Below, in pieces: positions 49,477 through 59,059 of a DNA stretch of 64,000 nt (its first letter is position 1; each line of letters opens with the position of its first letter). The notes under the pieces are model-generated. The model did not search any database and was not told where the DNA came from. It saw nothing but the letters and a program-made list of their open reading frames with translations. The stretch lies in contig QZDW01000020.1 in the NCBI GenBank assembly GCA_009917545.1, positions 1 to 64,000 of the forward strand, in the 5' to 3' direction. Both the position numbers and the translations under genes were made by a program. This stretch comes from a bacterium 1XD42-76 (GTDB lineage: Bacteria; Bacillota; Clostridia; Lachnospirales; Lachnospiraceae).

Positions 49477-50268
49477 TCAGATGATACGGAGTGTTTCCAT
49501 CGCATAGGCGATTCCGTCGTCCTCCACATTTTTTGTCACAAAGGAGGCATATGGATCCAGCTCCTCTGCGTGTCTGCCCATCACGATAGAATGGCATGCA
49601 TATTTTATCATTGCCAGGTCATTGGTACTATCGCCAAACGCATAGGATTCCTCCCAGGGAATCCCCAGACGCTTGAGGACAAATTGCATGGCCGACGCTT
49701 TATCAAAGCCGGACGGCACACATTCATACAGCCGCCTCCCACGGTCAATCGGCGTGATATCCGGGCCAAGTGCTTTCAGGAAACCAGGCAAGTCGCTCTG
49801 TTTATCGTGTATCACACAAAATTTATCAAATGCCGCGGCCGTTTTCCCCCATTCACAAGAAATCAGAGCATTCTTTGCAGCTGCAATGGCCTTCACATGC
49901 TCGACCTCCGGCATTCTCGCCGTTTTATTTTGGGCGTAGCAGCCTGTTACTCCCTCCAGGATCCCTTCCAGACGATGATGAAGAATGGCCCTCTGAAGCT
50001 CCAGACGCCGCCTTTTTGCGATCTGGTGATGTAAGGCCACCCGGCCGCCGATCTCTATGTATGTCCCACATCCACAGAGATAGCCGTCCATTTCGATCAC
50101 CTGCTCCACCTCCTGCATCAGGCATCTCGTGCGGCCGGAGTTGATAAACACCACATGTCCGGCCGCCCGGGCTTTTCTGATGGCAGCCGCAGCACTGGAT
50201 GGCAGCTCCTTCGTCGAATCCGTAAGAAGCGTTCCGTCAATATCAAAAAATAGTGCTTTTCTGTTCAT
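49477..50268 (-). CDS. Cof-type HAD phosphatase (263 aa)
   Basis: HAD-superfamily hydrolase with Cof/YidA-type cap. Motif I FFDIDGTLL, motif II INSGRTRC, cap domain in the middle, motif IV AFGDSTNDLAMIKYA, so a functional sugar-phosphate or flavin-nucleotide phosphatase. Start MNRKALFF at 50268 is preferred; GTG/ATG frame extends four codons upstream. Adjacent downstream gene of the trigger-factor-like lipoprotein (18 nt apart). Confidence 0.88.
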   Translation of the reverse strand: MNRKALFFDIDGTLLTDSTKELPSSAAAAIRKARAAGHVVFINSGRTRCLMQEVEQVIEMDGYLCGCGTYIEIGGRVALHHQIAKRRRLELQRAILHHRLEGILEGVTGCYAQNKTARMPEVEHVKAIAAAKNALISCEWGKTAAAFDKFCVIHDKQSDLPGFLKALGPDITPIDRGRRLYECVPSGFDKASAMQFVLKRLGIPWEESYAFGDSTNDLAMIKYACHSIVMGRHAEELDPYASFVTKNVEDDGIAYAMETLRII

Positions 50269-50286
50269 ACTCACCACCATGTCCGT

Positions 50287-51411
50287 CTAGGGCTGTACGG
50301 CCGTCGTGGCTGCTTCTTCCGGTTCAGCTGTCTTTGCATGGTCAATCAGGTAAAAATAGGCAGCTCCCAAGCGGAAAACATTATCTGCCGCTTCCTCACC
50401 GTAAAGATTTATCATTTCCTGCGCACTTTCGAAATAATTCATCCGCGCAAGTTTCTCCTTCTGCTCATCCGTAGCCGCCAGATTTTCCTGCCGGATAATC
50501 TCATTCAGTGTCATCTCCTGTTTCACGAGCTCTTCGGCATTTTCCCTAAGCCCTTCAGCATCTGTAGACAAAAACATCTTCAGGAAATCATCAAGCTCCA
50601 ATCCGTATTGTGCCGCACGGGAGGAATACGTGTTCCTGAGCTGCTCATTCATTTCCTCCACCGCATCCGGATCACAGACAATCTCAGCATTGGCGATGGC
50701 CTGTGAAAGCAGCTCGCCCCCGGCTGCATTAAAGTAGATGTTTTCCATTTCAAATTCCAGGTTTTCACGCACGTGCTCTTTCAGAGTTTCGAGTGTAGCA
50801 CTCTCATCTCCCAGCACACGCACAGCAAGGGAATCATCCACACTGCCTGCAGACGGATCCTTGATCGCGTTTAATGTCACATGGAATACAACCGCCTGTC
50901 CGGCCAGATCTACATTGTCATAATCCTCCGGAAATGTCAGATTCAGGTCCTTTTCCTCTCCCGGCTGCATCCCTACAACACCCTCTTCAAAGCCGGCGAT
51001 GAAGCCGCCGCTTCCCAGCTCCAGATCAAATTTTTCCGCAGTGCCTCCGTTAAAGGCCACGCCGTCCTTAGTGCCCACAAAATCAATATTGGCAATGTCG
51101 CCGTTCTGGGCTGCACGTCCTGTAACCTCCGGAGGATAACGAAGGAGCAGAGCACTTAGCTCTCCCTCTACCTGCTCGTCCGTCACGCTTCCTTTCCGGG
51201 CGGTCAGGATGAGATCTCTGTAATTCCCCAGAGTAATACTTGCCTCGTCATTCAGCTTTTCCTGCGGCTTTGATTCAAATACTGCCGCGGATTCTGTCTG
51301 ACTCGTCTCTGTTGCCATACTTGTTTCAGCCGAAGTGTCATGTTTGTTTGCACAACCGGCTGTTATGATAACAGCCGCCGCACAGATGCCTGCCCGTATC
51401 AGTCTCTTCAT
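50287..51411 (-). CDS. Trigger-factor-like peptidyl-prolyl isomerase lipoprotein (374 aa)
   Basis: Signal peptide with lipobox ITAGC at about residue 20, a Ser/Thr/Glu linker, and then the middle and C-terminal domains of trigger factor: FKBP-type segment NGDIANIDFVGTKDGVAFNG and GSGGFIAGFEEGVVGMQPGE, followed by helical chaperone arms. The ribosome-binding N-terminal domain is missing and replaced by a lipoprotein signal, so the protein works outside the membrane as a foldase for exported proteins. Could serve secreted adhesins, though no direct link is visible. Confidence 0.88.
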   Translation of the reverse strand: MKRLIRAGICAAAVIITAGCANKHDTSAETSMATETSQTESAAVFESKPQEKLNDEASITLGNYRDLILTARKGSVTDEQVEGELSALLLRYPPEVTGRAAQNGDIANIDFVGTKDGVAFNGGTAEKFDLELGSGGFIAGFEEGVVGMQPGEEKDLNLTFPEDYDNVDLAGQAVVFHVTLNAIKDPSAGSVDDSLAVRVLGDESATLETLKEHVRENLEFEMENIYFNAAGGELLSQAIANAEIVCDPDAVEEMNEQLRNTYSSRAAQYGLELDDFLKMFLSTDAEGLRENAEELVKQEMTLNEIIRQENLAATDEQKEKLARMNYFESAQEMINLYGEEAADNVFRLGAAYFYLIDHAKTAEPEEAATTAVQP

Positions 51412-51456
51412 GTATGCTTTCCTTCCTTATCAGCTATGGGATATTCAGAACTCCAA

Positions 51457-51487
51457 GGGCGGCGGGGAACTAATATTCCCGCCGCCC
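51457..51487. other. G+C-rich stem-loop after the M18 gene
   Basis: GGGCGGCGGG and CCCGCCGCCC form a perfect 10-bp stem. It starts 7 nt beyond the M18 stop on the minus strand but lacks a T-run. Confidence 0.6.
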
Positions 51488-51493
51488 CAGGGC

Positions 51494-52897
51494 TTAACGC
51501 CCCTGATAAAATGCCGCAAAGGCACGATATGTATTATATACATCCAGCTTGGAGGCAAGCTCAAACGGGGAATGCATGGAAAGAATCGGCACACCCAGAT
51601 CCACCACGTCCACATCCATTCTTGCGACCAGCAGGGCGATCGTTCCACCGCCCCCGGCATCCACAGCGCCCAGCTCGCCTGTCTGCCAGAACACGCCGTT
51701 CTCCTCCATAATCTGAATCACCTTTGCCATTGTCTCTGCGCTGGCATCGCTACTGCCGGACTTTCCTCTGGAACCTGTATACTTGGTCAGTACACAGCCT
51801 TTATTGATGTAGCAGGAATTGCGCTCCTCGTATACGGAGGCAAAAGTCGGATCATACGCAGCATTCACGTCAGAGGACAGACAGATGGAATTTCTCAGCA
51901 CGGTCCTCAGAACTGCCTTCTGGTTTTCTGCCAGATCCTCTACAATATGAAGCACGAAATCGGAATTCAGCCCCGTATTGCCAACAGAACCGACCTCCTC
52001 CTTATCGGCAAGAATGGTAAGAGTCGTGTATACCGGGGAAGCATTCTCCATCTCAGCCATCAACGCTGTGTAGGCGCAGACCCTGTCATCCTGGCCATAG
52101 GCACCTATCAGGCCGCGGTCGAGACCGATATCCACAGCCTTAACAGCCGGCACCATCTCAATCTCGGCACTGGTAAAGTCTTTTTCTGTCATTCCATAGC
52201 GCTCATTCAAAAGCTTCATGGCAAGCAGTTTGACCGGCGTCTTGATTTTCTCGTCCTCACCATCCATGTAGGGAATGGAGCCGACCACAATATTTAACTC
52301 CTCACCCTTTAGTCCTTCTGACAGCTTTCTTGTATTCTGCTCTGAAGCCAGATGCGGCAACAGATCCGTGATGCAGAACTGCGGCTCGCCTTCCTTCTCT
52401 CCCAGACTGATCTCTACCGTCTCTCCGTCCTTTTTAACGACTACGCCGTGCATGGCAAGCGGTACAGCACCCCATTGATATTTGCGCACTCCGCCATAGT
52501 AGTGAGGTTTAAAATATGCGATCTCCCCTTTTTCAAACAGAGGATTTGGCTTCAGGTCCAGCCTTGGGGAGTCAATATGCGCCCCGTTCATACGGATGCC
52601 CTCTGAGAGGGGTGCAGTACCGATCGTGGAAGCGACCAGTGCCTTGCCACGGTTATTCCAATAGATCTTATCGCCCGGTTTATAGCCCTTTCCGGCGTCA
52701 AATCGGGTATAACCGGCTTTTTCCAAGAGGCTGATCGCCTTCTTCACACACTCCCGCTCGGTCTTTCCTTCATTTAAAAATTCCTTGTACCCTTCACAAA
52801 ACTGCTCTGCCAGCTCTCTCTGATCTGGTGCCTTTTTGGCAATGTGGGGAGCTTCCCATAATAGCTCCTTTTCTAATTCTTTGGCATTCATTTCCAT
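51494..52897 (-). CDS. M18-family metallo-aminopeptidase (467 aa)
   Basis: Zinc aminopeptidase of the aspartyl/LAP4 type that removes N-terminal residues from peptides in the cytosol. Metal and catalytic motifs: MNGAHIDSPRLDLKPNPL, ILADKEEVGSVGNTGL, the region GQDDRVCAYTALMAEM, and C-terminal GVPILSMHSPFELASKLD with a histidine ligand. Full family length. Followed by an aspartate-rich motif DVDVVDLG. Stop 7 nt from a strong stem-loop; dtd lies immediately upstream in transcription, 17 nt away. Confidence 0.92.
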   Translation of the reverse strand: MEMNAKELEKELLWEAPHIAKKAPDQRELAEQFCEGYKEFLNEGKTERECVKKAISLLEKAGYTRFDAGKGYKPGDKIYWNNRGKALVASTIGTAPLSEGIRMNGAHIDSPRLDLKPNPLFEKGEIAYFKPHYYGGVRKYQWGAVPLAMHGVVVKKDGETVEISLGEKEGEPQFCITDLLPHLASEQNTRKLSEGLKGEELNIVVGSIPYMDGEDEKIKTPVKLLAMKLLNERYGMTEKDFTSAEIEMVPAVKAVDIGLDRGLIGAYGQDDRVCAYTALMAEMENASPVYTTLTILADKEEVGSVGNTGLNSDFVLHIVEDLAENQKAVLRTVLRNSICLSSDVNAAYDPTFASVYEERNSCYINKGCVLTKYTGSRGKSGSSDASAETMAKVIQIMEENGVFWQTGELGAVDAGGGGTIALLVARMDVDVVDLGVPILSMHSPFELASKLDVYNTYRAFAAFYQGR

Positions 52898-52914
52898 ATC
52901 TCCTTATTCTTTTG

Positions 52915-53379
52915 TTATTGAGTTACTTTAGGAAACAGCTCCCTGCTGTCAAGCATCAGCGTAAACGGGCCGTCGTTTGTCAGCTCTACCTTCATATCCG
53001 CTCCGAAGCTTCCATGCTCCACCTGACCGACCCGGCTTCTGCACTGCTCCATAAAATATTCATACAGCCGGTTCGCTTCATCCGGAGCTCCAGCCCCGGT
53101 AAATCCGGGACGGTTCCCCTTGCGGCAGTCCGCATAGAGGGTAAACTGGCTGACGACGAGAAGTCCGCCGTCCACATCTGCCAGGGAAAGGTTGGTTTTT
53201 CCGTTGGCATCCTCAAAAATACGCAGCCGGCAGATCTTATCCGCCATCTTATCTGCCACCGCCTCATCATCCTCATTCGATATTCCCAGCAGGATCAGAA
53301 AGCCCCTTCCAATGGAGCCGATCACCTTTCCCTCTACCTTAACGGAAGCCTCTGTTACTCTCTGCAGCACTACTCTCAT
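52915..53379 (-). CDS. dtd: D-aminoacyl-tRNA deacylase (154 aa)
   Basis: Hydrolyses D-aminoacyl-tRNA, recycling misacylated tRNA. Both family signatures are present: [12 protein letters not shown] and the [12 protein letters not shown]-terminal motif (NxGPxT). Start [15 protein letters not shown] is the conserved N-terminus; GGAGGA lies 12 nt upstream, a long spacing. Downstream of the RelQ-like gene. Confidence 0.95.
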   Translation of the reverse strand: MRVVLQRVTEASVKVEGKVIGSIGRGFLILLGISNEDDEAVADKMADKICRLRIFEDANGKTNLSLADVDGGLLVVSQFTLYADCRKGNRPGFTGAGAPDEANRLYEYFMEQCRSRVGQVEHGSFGADMKVELTNDGPFTLMLDSRELFPKVTQ

Positions 53380-53405
53380 ATTCTTTTGTTTTCCTCCATG
53401 CCTGC

Positions 53406-54101
53406 CTACGGTTGGTTCTTTTCTCCCAGCTCCATCGCTCTCTGTCTGCGTTCCTCTCTTTCCCTCCGCTGTTTCTCGCCGATCTCCATGATCGCCTGGT
53501 TCAGAGAGAACATCTTCGCATCCAGCATTGTTACCATATCTGCGCATGTCTTGAGTTCCGTCTCGAGATTATCCGGGGGATTGCCTTCAAACTTATAGGC
53601 GATCTTATGCTCTAACGTAGCCCAGAAATCCATCGCGATGGTACGTATCTGAATCTCCACCTTCGTGTCGCGCTTACCGTCAGTCAGGTAAACCGGAATC
53701 GTCACCACCATATGATAGCTCTTATAGCCGTTGGACTTCGGGTATTTAATATAGTCCTTCACATGGAGAACCGTGATATCCGCCTGCCTGGCAATCATAT
53801 CCGCAATCGGATAAATATCCGACATGAATGAGCAGATAATGCGGACCCCGGCGATATCGTTCAGGTATTCCACCATGTTCTCAATCGTGACCTCACGCCT
53901 GTCATGCTTTAGCTTCTTTACAATGCTCTCCGGTGTTTTAAGCCTCGAAGTAATGTGCTCGATCGGGCTGTAATTATATAGCTGGACATATTCATTATTC
54001 AGGATTTCGATTTTTGTATTGATTGATTTCAATGCGGAGCTGTATAAAAACATTGCTGATTTCCACTGGTCAATCTGGTCAAAGGACTCAGGGTGTTTCA
54101 T
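53406..54101 (-). CDS. relQ: Small alarmone (p)ppGpp synthetase, RelQ-like (231 aa)
   Basis: Single-domain synthetase without hydrolase part. Visible motifs: [79 protein letters not shown], and a charged C-terminal helix ([19 protein letters not shown]). Such enzymes make (p)ppGpp under cell-wall stress. Start MKHPESFDQ at 54101. Spacing suggests transcription with dtd and the S1-domain gene. Confidence 0.9.
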   Translation of the reverse strand: MKHPESFDQIDQWKSAMFLYSSALKSINTKIEILNNEYVQLYNYSPIEHITSRLKTPESIVKKLKHDRREVTIENMVEYLNDIAGVRIICSFMSDIYPIADMIARQADITVLHVKDYIKYPKSNGYKSYHMVVTIPVYLTDGKRDTKVEIQIRTIAMDFWATLEHKIAYKFEGNPPDNLETELKTCADMVTMLDAKMFSLNQAIMEIGEKQRREREERRQRAMELGEKNQP

Positions 54102-54157
54102 CCTACCGCCGCCCCCTCTCTGCACAGGGCCGGATATGCGCTCTGAGCACACAATCT

Positions 54158-55051
54158 CTAATCAAGCTTAAGCCCCTTAAGGAGTGCGCCAAGCCCTGTG
54201 CTTGCCTGGCCTTCTTCCTTATAATCAAAGCTTTCCTCCGGCTCTGGCTCTTCCTCTGCCAGGGCCTTCATGCTGAGACTGATCTTATGATCTGCCGTGG
54301 AAATAATCTTCACTTTTACCTCCTGGCCTTCCTTCAATACAACTCCTGGATGCTTGATCCTCTGAGTACTGATCTGGGAAATGTGAAGAAGTCCTGTCAA
54401 TCCGTTCTCCAGAGCCACGAACGCCCCATACGGCTTTAACGTTTCCACGGTTCCGTTCATGACTGCACCTGTCTCGCATCTGGCGATCCGGGAGTTTCTC
54501 TCCTCCTGCTTCTTTTCCCTTGCCGCCTCGCGTCCGGACATCACCAGTCTGTGCTCCTCCTCGTCAGCTGTGATTACAGTCACATCAATCGTTTTCCCTT
54601 TCCACTCATCGAGCTCCTCAACGTATTCGTCGGACAGGCGGGATGCGGGGATAAAACCGCGGATCCCCTCCAGATAAGCGACTGCACCGGACTTTACAAT
54701 CTCTGTAAGCTTTACTGGTACAACCGTCCGCTCCTCCATTAACTTTTTAAGCCGTTCCCACGCAAGAATGGAATTGGCCTCCTTTCCGGACAATACCATG
54801 TTGCCCTCCCCATCGTTCGTCGCCATCACAGTAGCCGTGATCTCGTCGCCGGGATGGATTGCCTCTTCCATATTGAAATCAGGGTCCTCACTCAAGTCTT
54901 CTCTGCGGATAATACCATCCGCATATGTTTTCAGATCTACAAGCACTGCGTCCTCTGTGACGTCGATTACCGTACCGGTGACAACATCGCCAACCCGTAT
55001 TCTCTTCAGGGACGCTTCCAGCTCATCTCTGTAGTCATCCATCGTTTCCAT
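54158..55051 (-). CDS. S1 RNA-binding-domain protein (297 aa)
   Basis: Three S1 oligonucleotide-binding domains are visible: VGDVVTGTVIDVTEDAVLVDLK (residues about 20-90, given in parts as VGDVVTGTVIDV and DAVLVDLKTYADGI), a middle one with SGAVAYLEGIRGFIPASRLS, and a third with NGTVETLKPYGAFVALENG and GLLHISQIST. Short relatives of ribosomal protein S1, common in low-G+C Gram-positives, help translation or RNA turnover. Start METMDDYRDEL. Likely first gene of the run that includes the RelQ-like and Dtd genes. Confidence 0.88.
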   Translation of the reverse strand: METMDDYRDELEASLKRIRVGDVVTGTVIDVTEDAVLVDLKTYADGIIRREDLSEDPDFNMEEAIHPGDEITATVMATNDGEGNMVLSGKEANSILAWERLKKLMEERTVVPVKLTEIVKSGAVAYLEGIRGFIPASRLSDEYVEELDEWKGKTIDVTVITADEEEHRLVMSGREAAREKKQEERNSRIARCETGAVMNGTVETLKPYGAFVALENGLTGLLHISQISTQRIKHPGVVLKEGQEVKVKIISTADHKISLSMKALAEEEPEPEESFDYKEEGQASTGLGALLKGLKLD

Positions 55052-55310
55052 ACGCTGTACCTTCTTTCTCTCTGCATGTAATGGTCAAAGTGATTCTTGC
55101 GCGTACCCATTCAGATAGACTGAACGGGTACTCCGTGTCAGCTGCTGTTTAGACGCCTTTGTCGGGGCATCCCTGTGCAGACTGGACCAAACAGCAACCC
55201 ATCGTTACTATTTAACCATATTCTTCCCAATATTGCTATAGTTTTTTGTATAAAAGTATTGTATAATCGTAATGGCTTATTGCATCAATCATCCTTCAGG
55301 AGGTAACAGC

Positions 55311-56048
55311 ATGAAAGACCTTGCAGATCTGCACACACATACCATTGCCAGCGGACACGCTTACGCCACGCTCTGCGAAATGGCGCACTCCGCAGCCCAA
55401 AAAGAGCTTCCCATCCTCGGGATCTCCGACCATGCCCCGTCTATGCCTGGAAGCAGCCAGGAAATCTATTTTCGAAATTTTCAGGTGGTTCCTGATGAAA
55501 TCGAGGGCGTGAGAATCCTCTGTGGGTGCGAACTGAACATCCTGGATTACGAGGGCCGCATTGATCTGACAGAGCGCACCCTGTCGCGGCTCGACTATAC
55601 GATTGCGAGCCTCCATGATCTGTGTACCGCTCCTGGTTCCGTAGAACAGAATACCGCCGCCTATATCGGCGCTTCCAAAAACCCCCATGTCGTAATCATC
55701 GGCCATCCGGACGACGGGAGGTTTCCGGCAGATTATGAGTCCATCGTAAAGGCGGCAAAGGAGCACCATACCTTAATCGAGCTCAACAATTCCTCCTTCA
55801 TCCCCAATACAAGCCGTGTCAATACACGGGAAAACAGCCTCACGATCCTCAGATACTGTAAAAAGTACCGGACGCCGGTCATCATAAGCAGTGACGCTCA
55901 TTTTGTATGTGATGTCGCGAATCACCGGCTGTCTCTTGAGCTCCTTGCGTCTGTAGATTTCCCTGACAGCCTGGTCGCCAACTACTCTGCCTCCCTGCTC
56001 GCAGAGTATATCCCTGCTCTCAGGCCAGAAAAGAATTCTGACGTATGA
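55311..56048 (+). CDS. PHP-domain phosphoesterase, YcdX-like (245 aa)
   Basis: Trinuclear-metal phosphoesterase fold. DLHTHTIASGHAYATL, ILGISDHAPSMPG, EGVRILCGCELNILDYEG, VVIIGHPDDGRFP, and the final ISSDAHFVCDVANH supply the metal-ligand His, Asp and Glu set. YcdX-type enzymes dephosphorylate small molecules; substrate here unknown. AGGAGGT with ATG at 55311; TATAAT lies 48 nt upstream. Convergent to the following gene with a shared terminator. Confidence 0.9.
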   Translation: MKDLADLHTHTIASGHAYATLCEMAHSAAQKELPILGISDHAPSMPGSSQEIYFRNFQVVPDEIEGVRILCGCELNILDYEGRIDLTERTLSRLDYTIASLHDLCTAPGSVEQNTAAYIGASKNPHVVIIGHPDDGRFPADYESIVKAAKEHHTLIELNNSSFIPNTSRVNTRENSLTILRYCKKYRTPVIISSDAHFVCDVANHRLSLELLASVDFPDSLVANYSASLLAEYIPALRPEKNSDV

Positions 56049-56067
56049 AAGGCATTTTGACACAAAA

Positions 56068-56104
56068 CGGCTGTAAAGCGGCGTACGCTCCACAGCCATT
56101 TTAT
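56068..56104. terminator. Shared bidirectional terminator
   Basis: GGCTGTaaAGCG...CGCTccACAGCC stem with TTTTAT on one side and GTTTTG on the other, between convergent genes. Confidence 0.7.
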
Positions 56105-56556
56105 CATTTCTGTAATTCAGTGACCGTTTTCCAGAGGGCGTTTAACGCCTCCTGGTCTTTCAGAAGGTCCTTTTCGATTCGTATAATATTCTCAAGAGCC
56201 GCATTCGCTCCGTCCGCATTGAGCTTCTCATCACATGCTTTCTTCGCGTTCGTGTAAGGCTCCATGCTCTCCTCGGCTTCCTCCTGCTCCGCCTCAAGCT
56301 TCTGAATCCTGTCAACAATCTTTTTGGACTCCTCAGACGTCTCCTCCAGAGCCATCCAGTTCAGATGGTATGACTTGTTCTCCGCACTCAGGATATCCAG
56401 CTGAATGCTGACTTCCAGCATTTCCTTCCAGTTCTCGGATATGGCGTCCTCATATTCCTGCTTCGCCTGCTCCTCATCCGTATTGTTAGCAAAGCTGGTC
56501 AATGGCATACAGAAAAGGCAGATTATTATATTGAAGATCAATAAAACTTTCTTCAC
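56104..56556 (-). CDS. Secreted coiled-coil protein of unknown function (150 aa)
   Basis: Signal peptide (VLLIFNIIICLFCMPLTSFAN, cleavage near residue 24) and then almost only charged helix: QAKQEYEDAISENWKEMLEV, QKLEAEQEEAEESMEPY, RIEKDLLKDQEALNALWKTV. No recognised family. It may be an extracellular helical bundle or a lipid-free periplasm-side adaptor. Directly upstream of the two-component histidine kinase in transcription order on the same strand would be the reverse order; it is instead downstream of it by 79 nt. Confidence 0.6.
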   Translation of the reverse strand: MKKVLLIFNIIICLFCMPLTSFANNTDEEQAKQEYEDAISENWKEMLEVSIQLDILSAENKSYHLNWMALEETSEESKKIVDRIQKLEAEQEEAEESMEPYTNAKKACDEKLNADGANAALENIIRIEKDLLKDQEALNALWKTVTELQK

Positions 56557-56634
56557 TTCATCCTCCTTTCCCTCTCAAAGAGATGATTAAAAGACAGGAT
56601 ACGGCATCTGCCTCCGTTCCTTACAGATACCATA

Positions 56635-58083
56635 TTACCACGATTCTTTGCATTCTTCTACGGCGAAGCTGCGGCAATCCTGCGGCAGTGTGAGAATAAA
56701 AACTGCACCTCCAATCGAGCTCTCCGCCTCAATCCTCCCGCCCATATATTCCAGAGAACATCTTGCGATGGCAAGGCCCAGGCCATGATTGCCATTCTTG
56801 CCTTTATAGAAGCGGTCAAACAGATGTGCAAGCTCCTCGCTCTTAAGCCCTGGTCCGTCATCCGAAATTGTGATCTCAATCGCTTCCTCTGTCTTCCTGA
56901 GCGTTACACACACTTCATGTACAGCATAGCGGACACAATTCGATACCACATTGGAAAACGCACGCCCCAGAAGCTGCGCGTCCGAGATAATTTTATGCTC
57001 GTTTTCCGGATGAAATACCAGTTTTATCTCTTTTGCGTATGCGAGTCCCTCCAGGCGTTCCATCTGATCCTCAATAAACTCGTTGATTCCCAGTTCAACC
57101 GGAACCACCTGATAGCGGAGCTGATCCATCCTGGTAAGTGTGAGAATCCCGTCCACCACCTCAGTCAGGCGGCTGCTCTCGTCAAGAATCACTCCGGCTG
57201 CCTGGGAAATATCCTCAAAAACGCCATGCTGGATCCCCTGTGCATACCCGCTTATGGACATGAGCGGTGTCCTGAGCTCATGCGATGCATTCTGGAAAAA
57301 GGTCTGTTCCGCCTGGTCGGCCTGCAAAAGCTTTTCCTGCATGTGGTTGATCTCATTTTCCAGCTCGCACAGCTCCCGTACAGTGGCTCCGGTTTCCACT
57401 TTCTTAAACCGCTTCTCACCGATCCCGCGTGCCGCCTCACACAGCCGGTTCACAGGAACGGAAATACTTCCGGCCACAAACCAGAACAGGACAATGGCAA
57501 CAGCTGCCATAATAATCATAATCAGGAGTACGAGTCTGGAAATCTCGCCCATAATCGGCCTCGTATCATAGATCGGGCAGTAAAGAATGACAGTGCGGAC
57601 CGTATCATCCGTATCCAGAGTACGGTAATACAGCAGATACTTTCCTTCCCCGATTGTCTCCTCCAGAATCTCATGCTCCTTCCAGGCTCCCCCGCTTTCC
57701 GTCGTGCCGGTCAGAAGTCTGGAATAAATCTGTGTCATTTCTGAGCGTCCGTCATAGTTTTTCGGATAAATGACGCGGTATCTCGCTCCCAGGAGCAAAA
57801 GCCGCGTATCGCCCTCTGTCATCTGCACCATCTCCCGGAACTCTTTTAAAAGCCCGCGTTCCTCTTCCTCCGTACCGTCATCCTCCCATAAAGAATTATC
57901 ACTGCTCTCATATGATGTAATGATGCTTTCTGTCCTCTTTATCATGGACTCCAGGTTCCTTCTGGCATTATAGTTCATATGGCCGTTCAGTGAATAACTC
58001 AGAACAAACCACACAGCCAGCGGAAATGCGATCAAAATCAATGTGACCGGGAGAAATATTTTCATGCGGATACTGACCTTCAT
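56635..58083 (-). CDS. Sensor histidine kinase (482 aa)
   Basis: Membrane sensor. N-terminal helix at about 8-30, extracellular domain to about 175, second helix LVLLIMIIMAAVAIVLFWFV, HAMP region, phospho-acceptor FFQNASHELRTPLMSISGYA (His in SHELRTP), and an ATP-binding domain with SNCVRYAVHEV (N box), ISDDGPGLKSEEL (G1) and FDRFYKGKNGNHGLGLAI (F and G2). Start 58083 overlaps the response-regulator stop as ATGA, so the two are translationally coupled. Ligand unknown. Confidence 0.92.
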   Translation of the reverse strand: MKVSIRMKIFLPVTLILIAFPLAVWFVLSYSLNGHMNYNARRNLESMIKRTESIITSYESSDNSLWEDDGTEEEERGLLKEFREMVQMTEGDTRLLLLGARYRVIYPKNYDGRSEMTQIYSRLLTGTTESGGAWKEHEILEETIGEGKYLLYYRTLDTDDTVRTVILYCPIYDTRPIMGEISRLVLLIMIIMAAVAIVLFWFVAGSISVPVNRLCEAARGIGEKRFKKVETGATVRELCELENEINHMQEKLLQADQAEQTFFQNASHELRTPLMSISGYAQGIQHGVFEDISQAAGVILDESSRLTEVVDGILTLTRMDQLRYQVVPVELGINEFIEDQMERLEGLAYAKEIKLVFHPENEHKIISDAQLLGRAFSNVVSNCVRYAVHEVCVTLRKTEEAIEITISDDGPGLKSEELAHLFDRFYKGKNGNHGLGLAIARCSLEYMGGRIEAESSIGGAVFILTLPQDCRSFAVEECKESW

Positions 58084-58781
58084 ACCTCTCCTCCGGCAGT
58101 CAGACGGAACCCATACCCCCATACGGTCTCGATCGTCACGCTGCTGCCCTGCTTCTTCAGCTTCTTGCGCAGCCGTTTCACCATATCATCCACAGCCCTG
58201 GTATCCACCTCACGGCTGTCTACCTTCCACAGGGCCTTTAACAAATCGTCCCGGCTGGCCGCATGTTCCGGATGTTCCATCATGTGGCAGAGGAAATCAA
58301 ATTCTAACGGGGTAAGAGAAAATTCCTCCTCCCCCTGCGTCGCTGCCCGCCGCTTCGGATACAGGCAGAGGTCTCCCATCTCATACACCTCATGGGGATC
58401 TTCCTGACCCGAAAAGGCATCCACCCGGCGGAATAACGCCTTGACACGCGTTATCAGCTCAAGCGGAAGGAAGGGCTTTACCATGTAATCGTCGCTTCCG
58501 AGCGTAATCCCTGTGATCCGGTCCAAAGGAGAATCCTTCGCTGAAACGATAATAATCGGAACATGGCTGATTTTTCTGAGCTGCGTGCACACACTAAGCC
58601 CGTCCATCCCCGGCATCATGATATCCAGGATACACAGATCCGGCATCTTCTCTCCGCAGGCGCTCAAAAGAGACTCCCCGTCGCCAAAGCATCTGACCTG
58701 AAAGCCCTCTTTTTCTAAGAAATTCTGTATCAAAAAGCAGATATTCTTTTCATCATCAGCCACATAGATCAATTTTGACAT
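58080..58781 (-). CDS. OmpR-family response regulator (233 aa)
   Basis: Receiver domain with phospho-acceptor Asp at about residue 53 in LCILDIMMPGMDGL and conserved Lys in DDYMVKPFLP; C-terminal winged helix with SLTPLEFDFLCHMMEHPEH and RAVDDMVKRLRKKLKKQG, VWGYGFRL. Works with the coupled histidine kinase. Start 58781 has GGAGGA 8 nt upstream. The divergent promoter region also starts the M20 gene, a plausible target. Confidence 0.93.
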   Translation of the reverse strand: MSKLIYVADDEKNICFLIQNFLEKEGFQVRCFGDGESLLSACGEKMPDLCILDIMMPGMDGLSVCTQLRKISHVPIIIVSAKDSPLDRITGITLGSDDYMVKPFLPLELITRVKALFRRVDAFSGQEDPHEVYEMGDLCLYPKRRAATQGEEEFSLTPLEFDFLCHMMEHPEHAASRDDLLKALWKVDSREVDTRAVDDMVKRLRKKLKKQGSSVTIETVWGYGFRLTAGGEV

Positions 58782-58856
58782 GAAGATTCCTCCACAAGTA
58801 GGTTTAACCATTATGTAATCATCACAAACCATATTCACAGTATAATATCTGTCGAC

Positions 58857-58885
58857 ATTATACCATACTCTCCTGTAAATGGTAA
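58857..58885 (-). promoter_or_regulatory. Promoter of the two-component operon
   Basis: Minus-strand TTACCA (58880-58885), 17 bp, TATAAT (58857-58862), about 75 nt before the regulator start. Confidence 0.6.
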
Positions 58886-58936
58886 ATGACCTGCCGCAGA
58901 ATTGCCGCAAAACTTCCAAATCTGCCTGATTTTCTA

Positions 58937-58965
58937 TTGTACTTTCTTATCCTGCGTAGTAAACT
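58937..58965 (+). promoter_or_regulatory. Promoter of the M20 gene at 59060
   Basis: TTGTAC (58937-58942), 17 bp, TAAACT (58960-58965), 95 nt before the start. Lies within 60 bp of the divergent two-component promoter. Confidence 0.6.
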
Positions 58966-59059
58966 GGACCTATGGCGGACGACAAAATAATCCGTCATTT
59001 GCGGCAGTCCCTCCGGGGATACGCCATATTGCAAAATTTATCAAAGAGAGGACATCGCT

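Noticed and set aside
51335-52297. 320-codon plus-strand frame opposite the M18 gene
   Set aside because: No ribosome site and an unnatural His/Cys-rich product; the M18 gene with metal motifs lies on the opposite strand.
55140-55195. TGCTGTTT/AAACAGCA inverted repeat as a riboswitch or T-box
   Set aside because: Only an 8-bp stem with a long loop and no recognisable riboswitch core; likely chance or a weak terminator.
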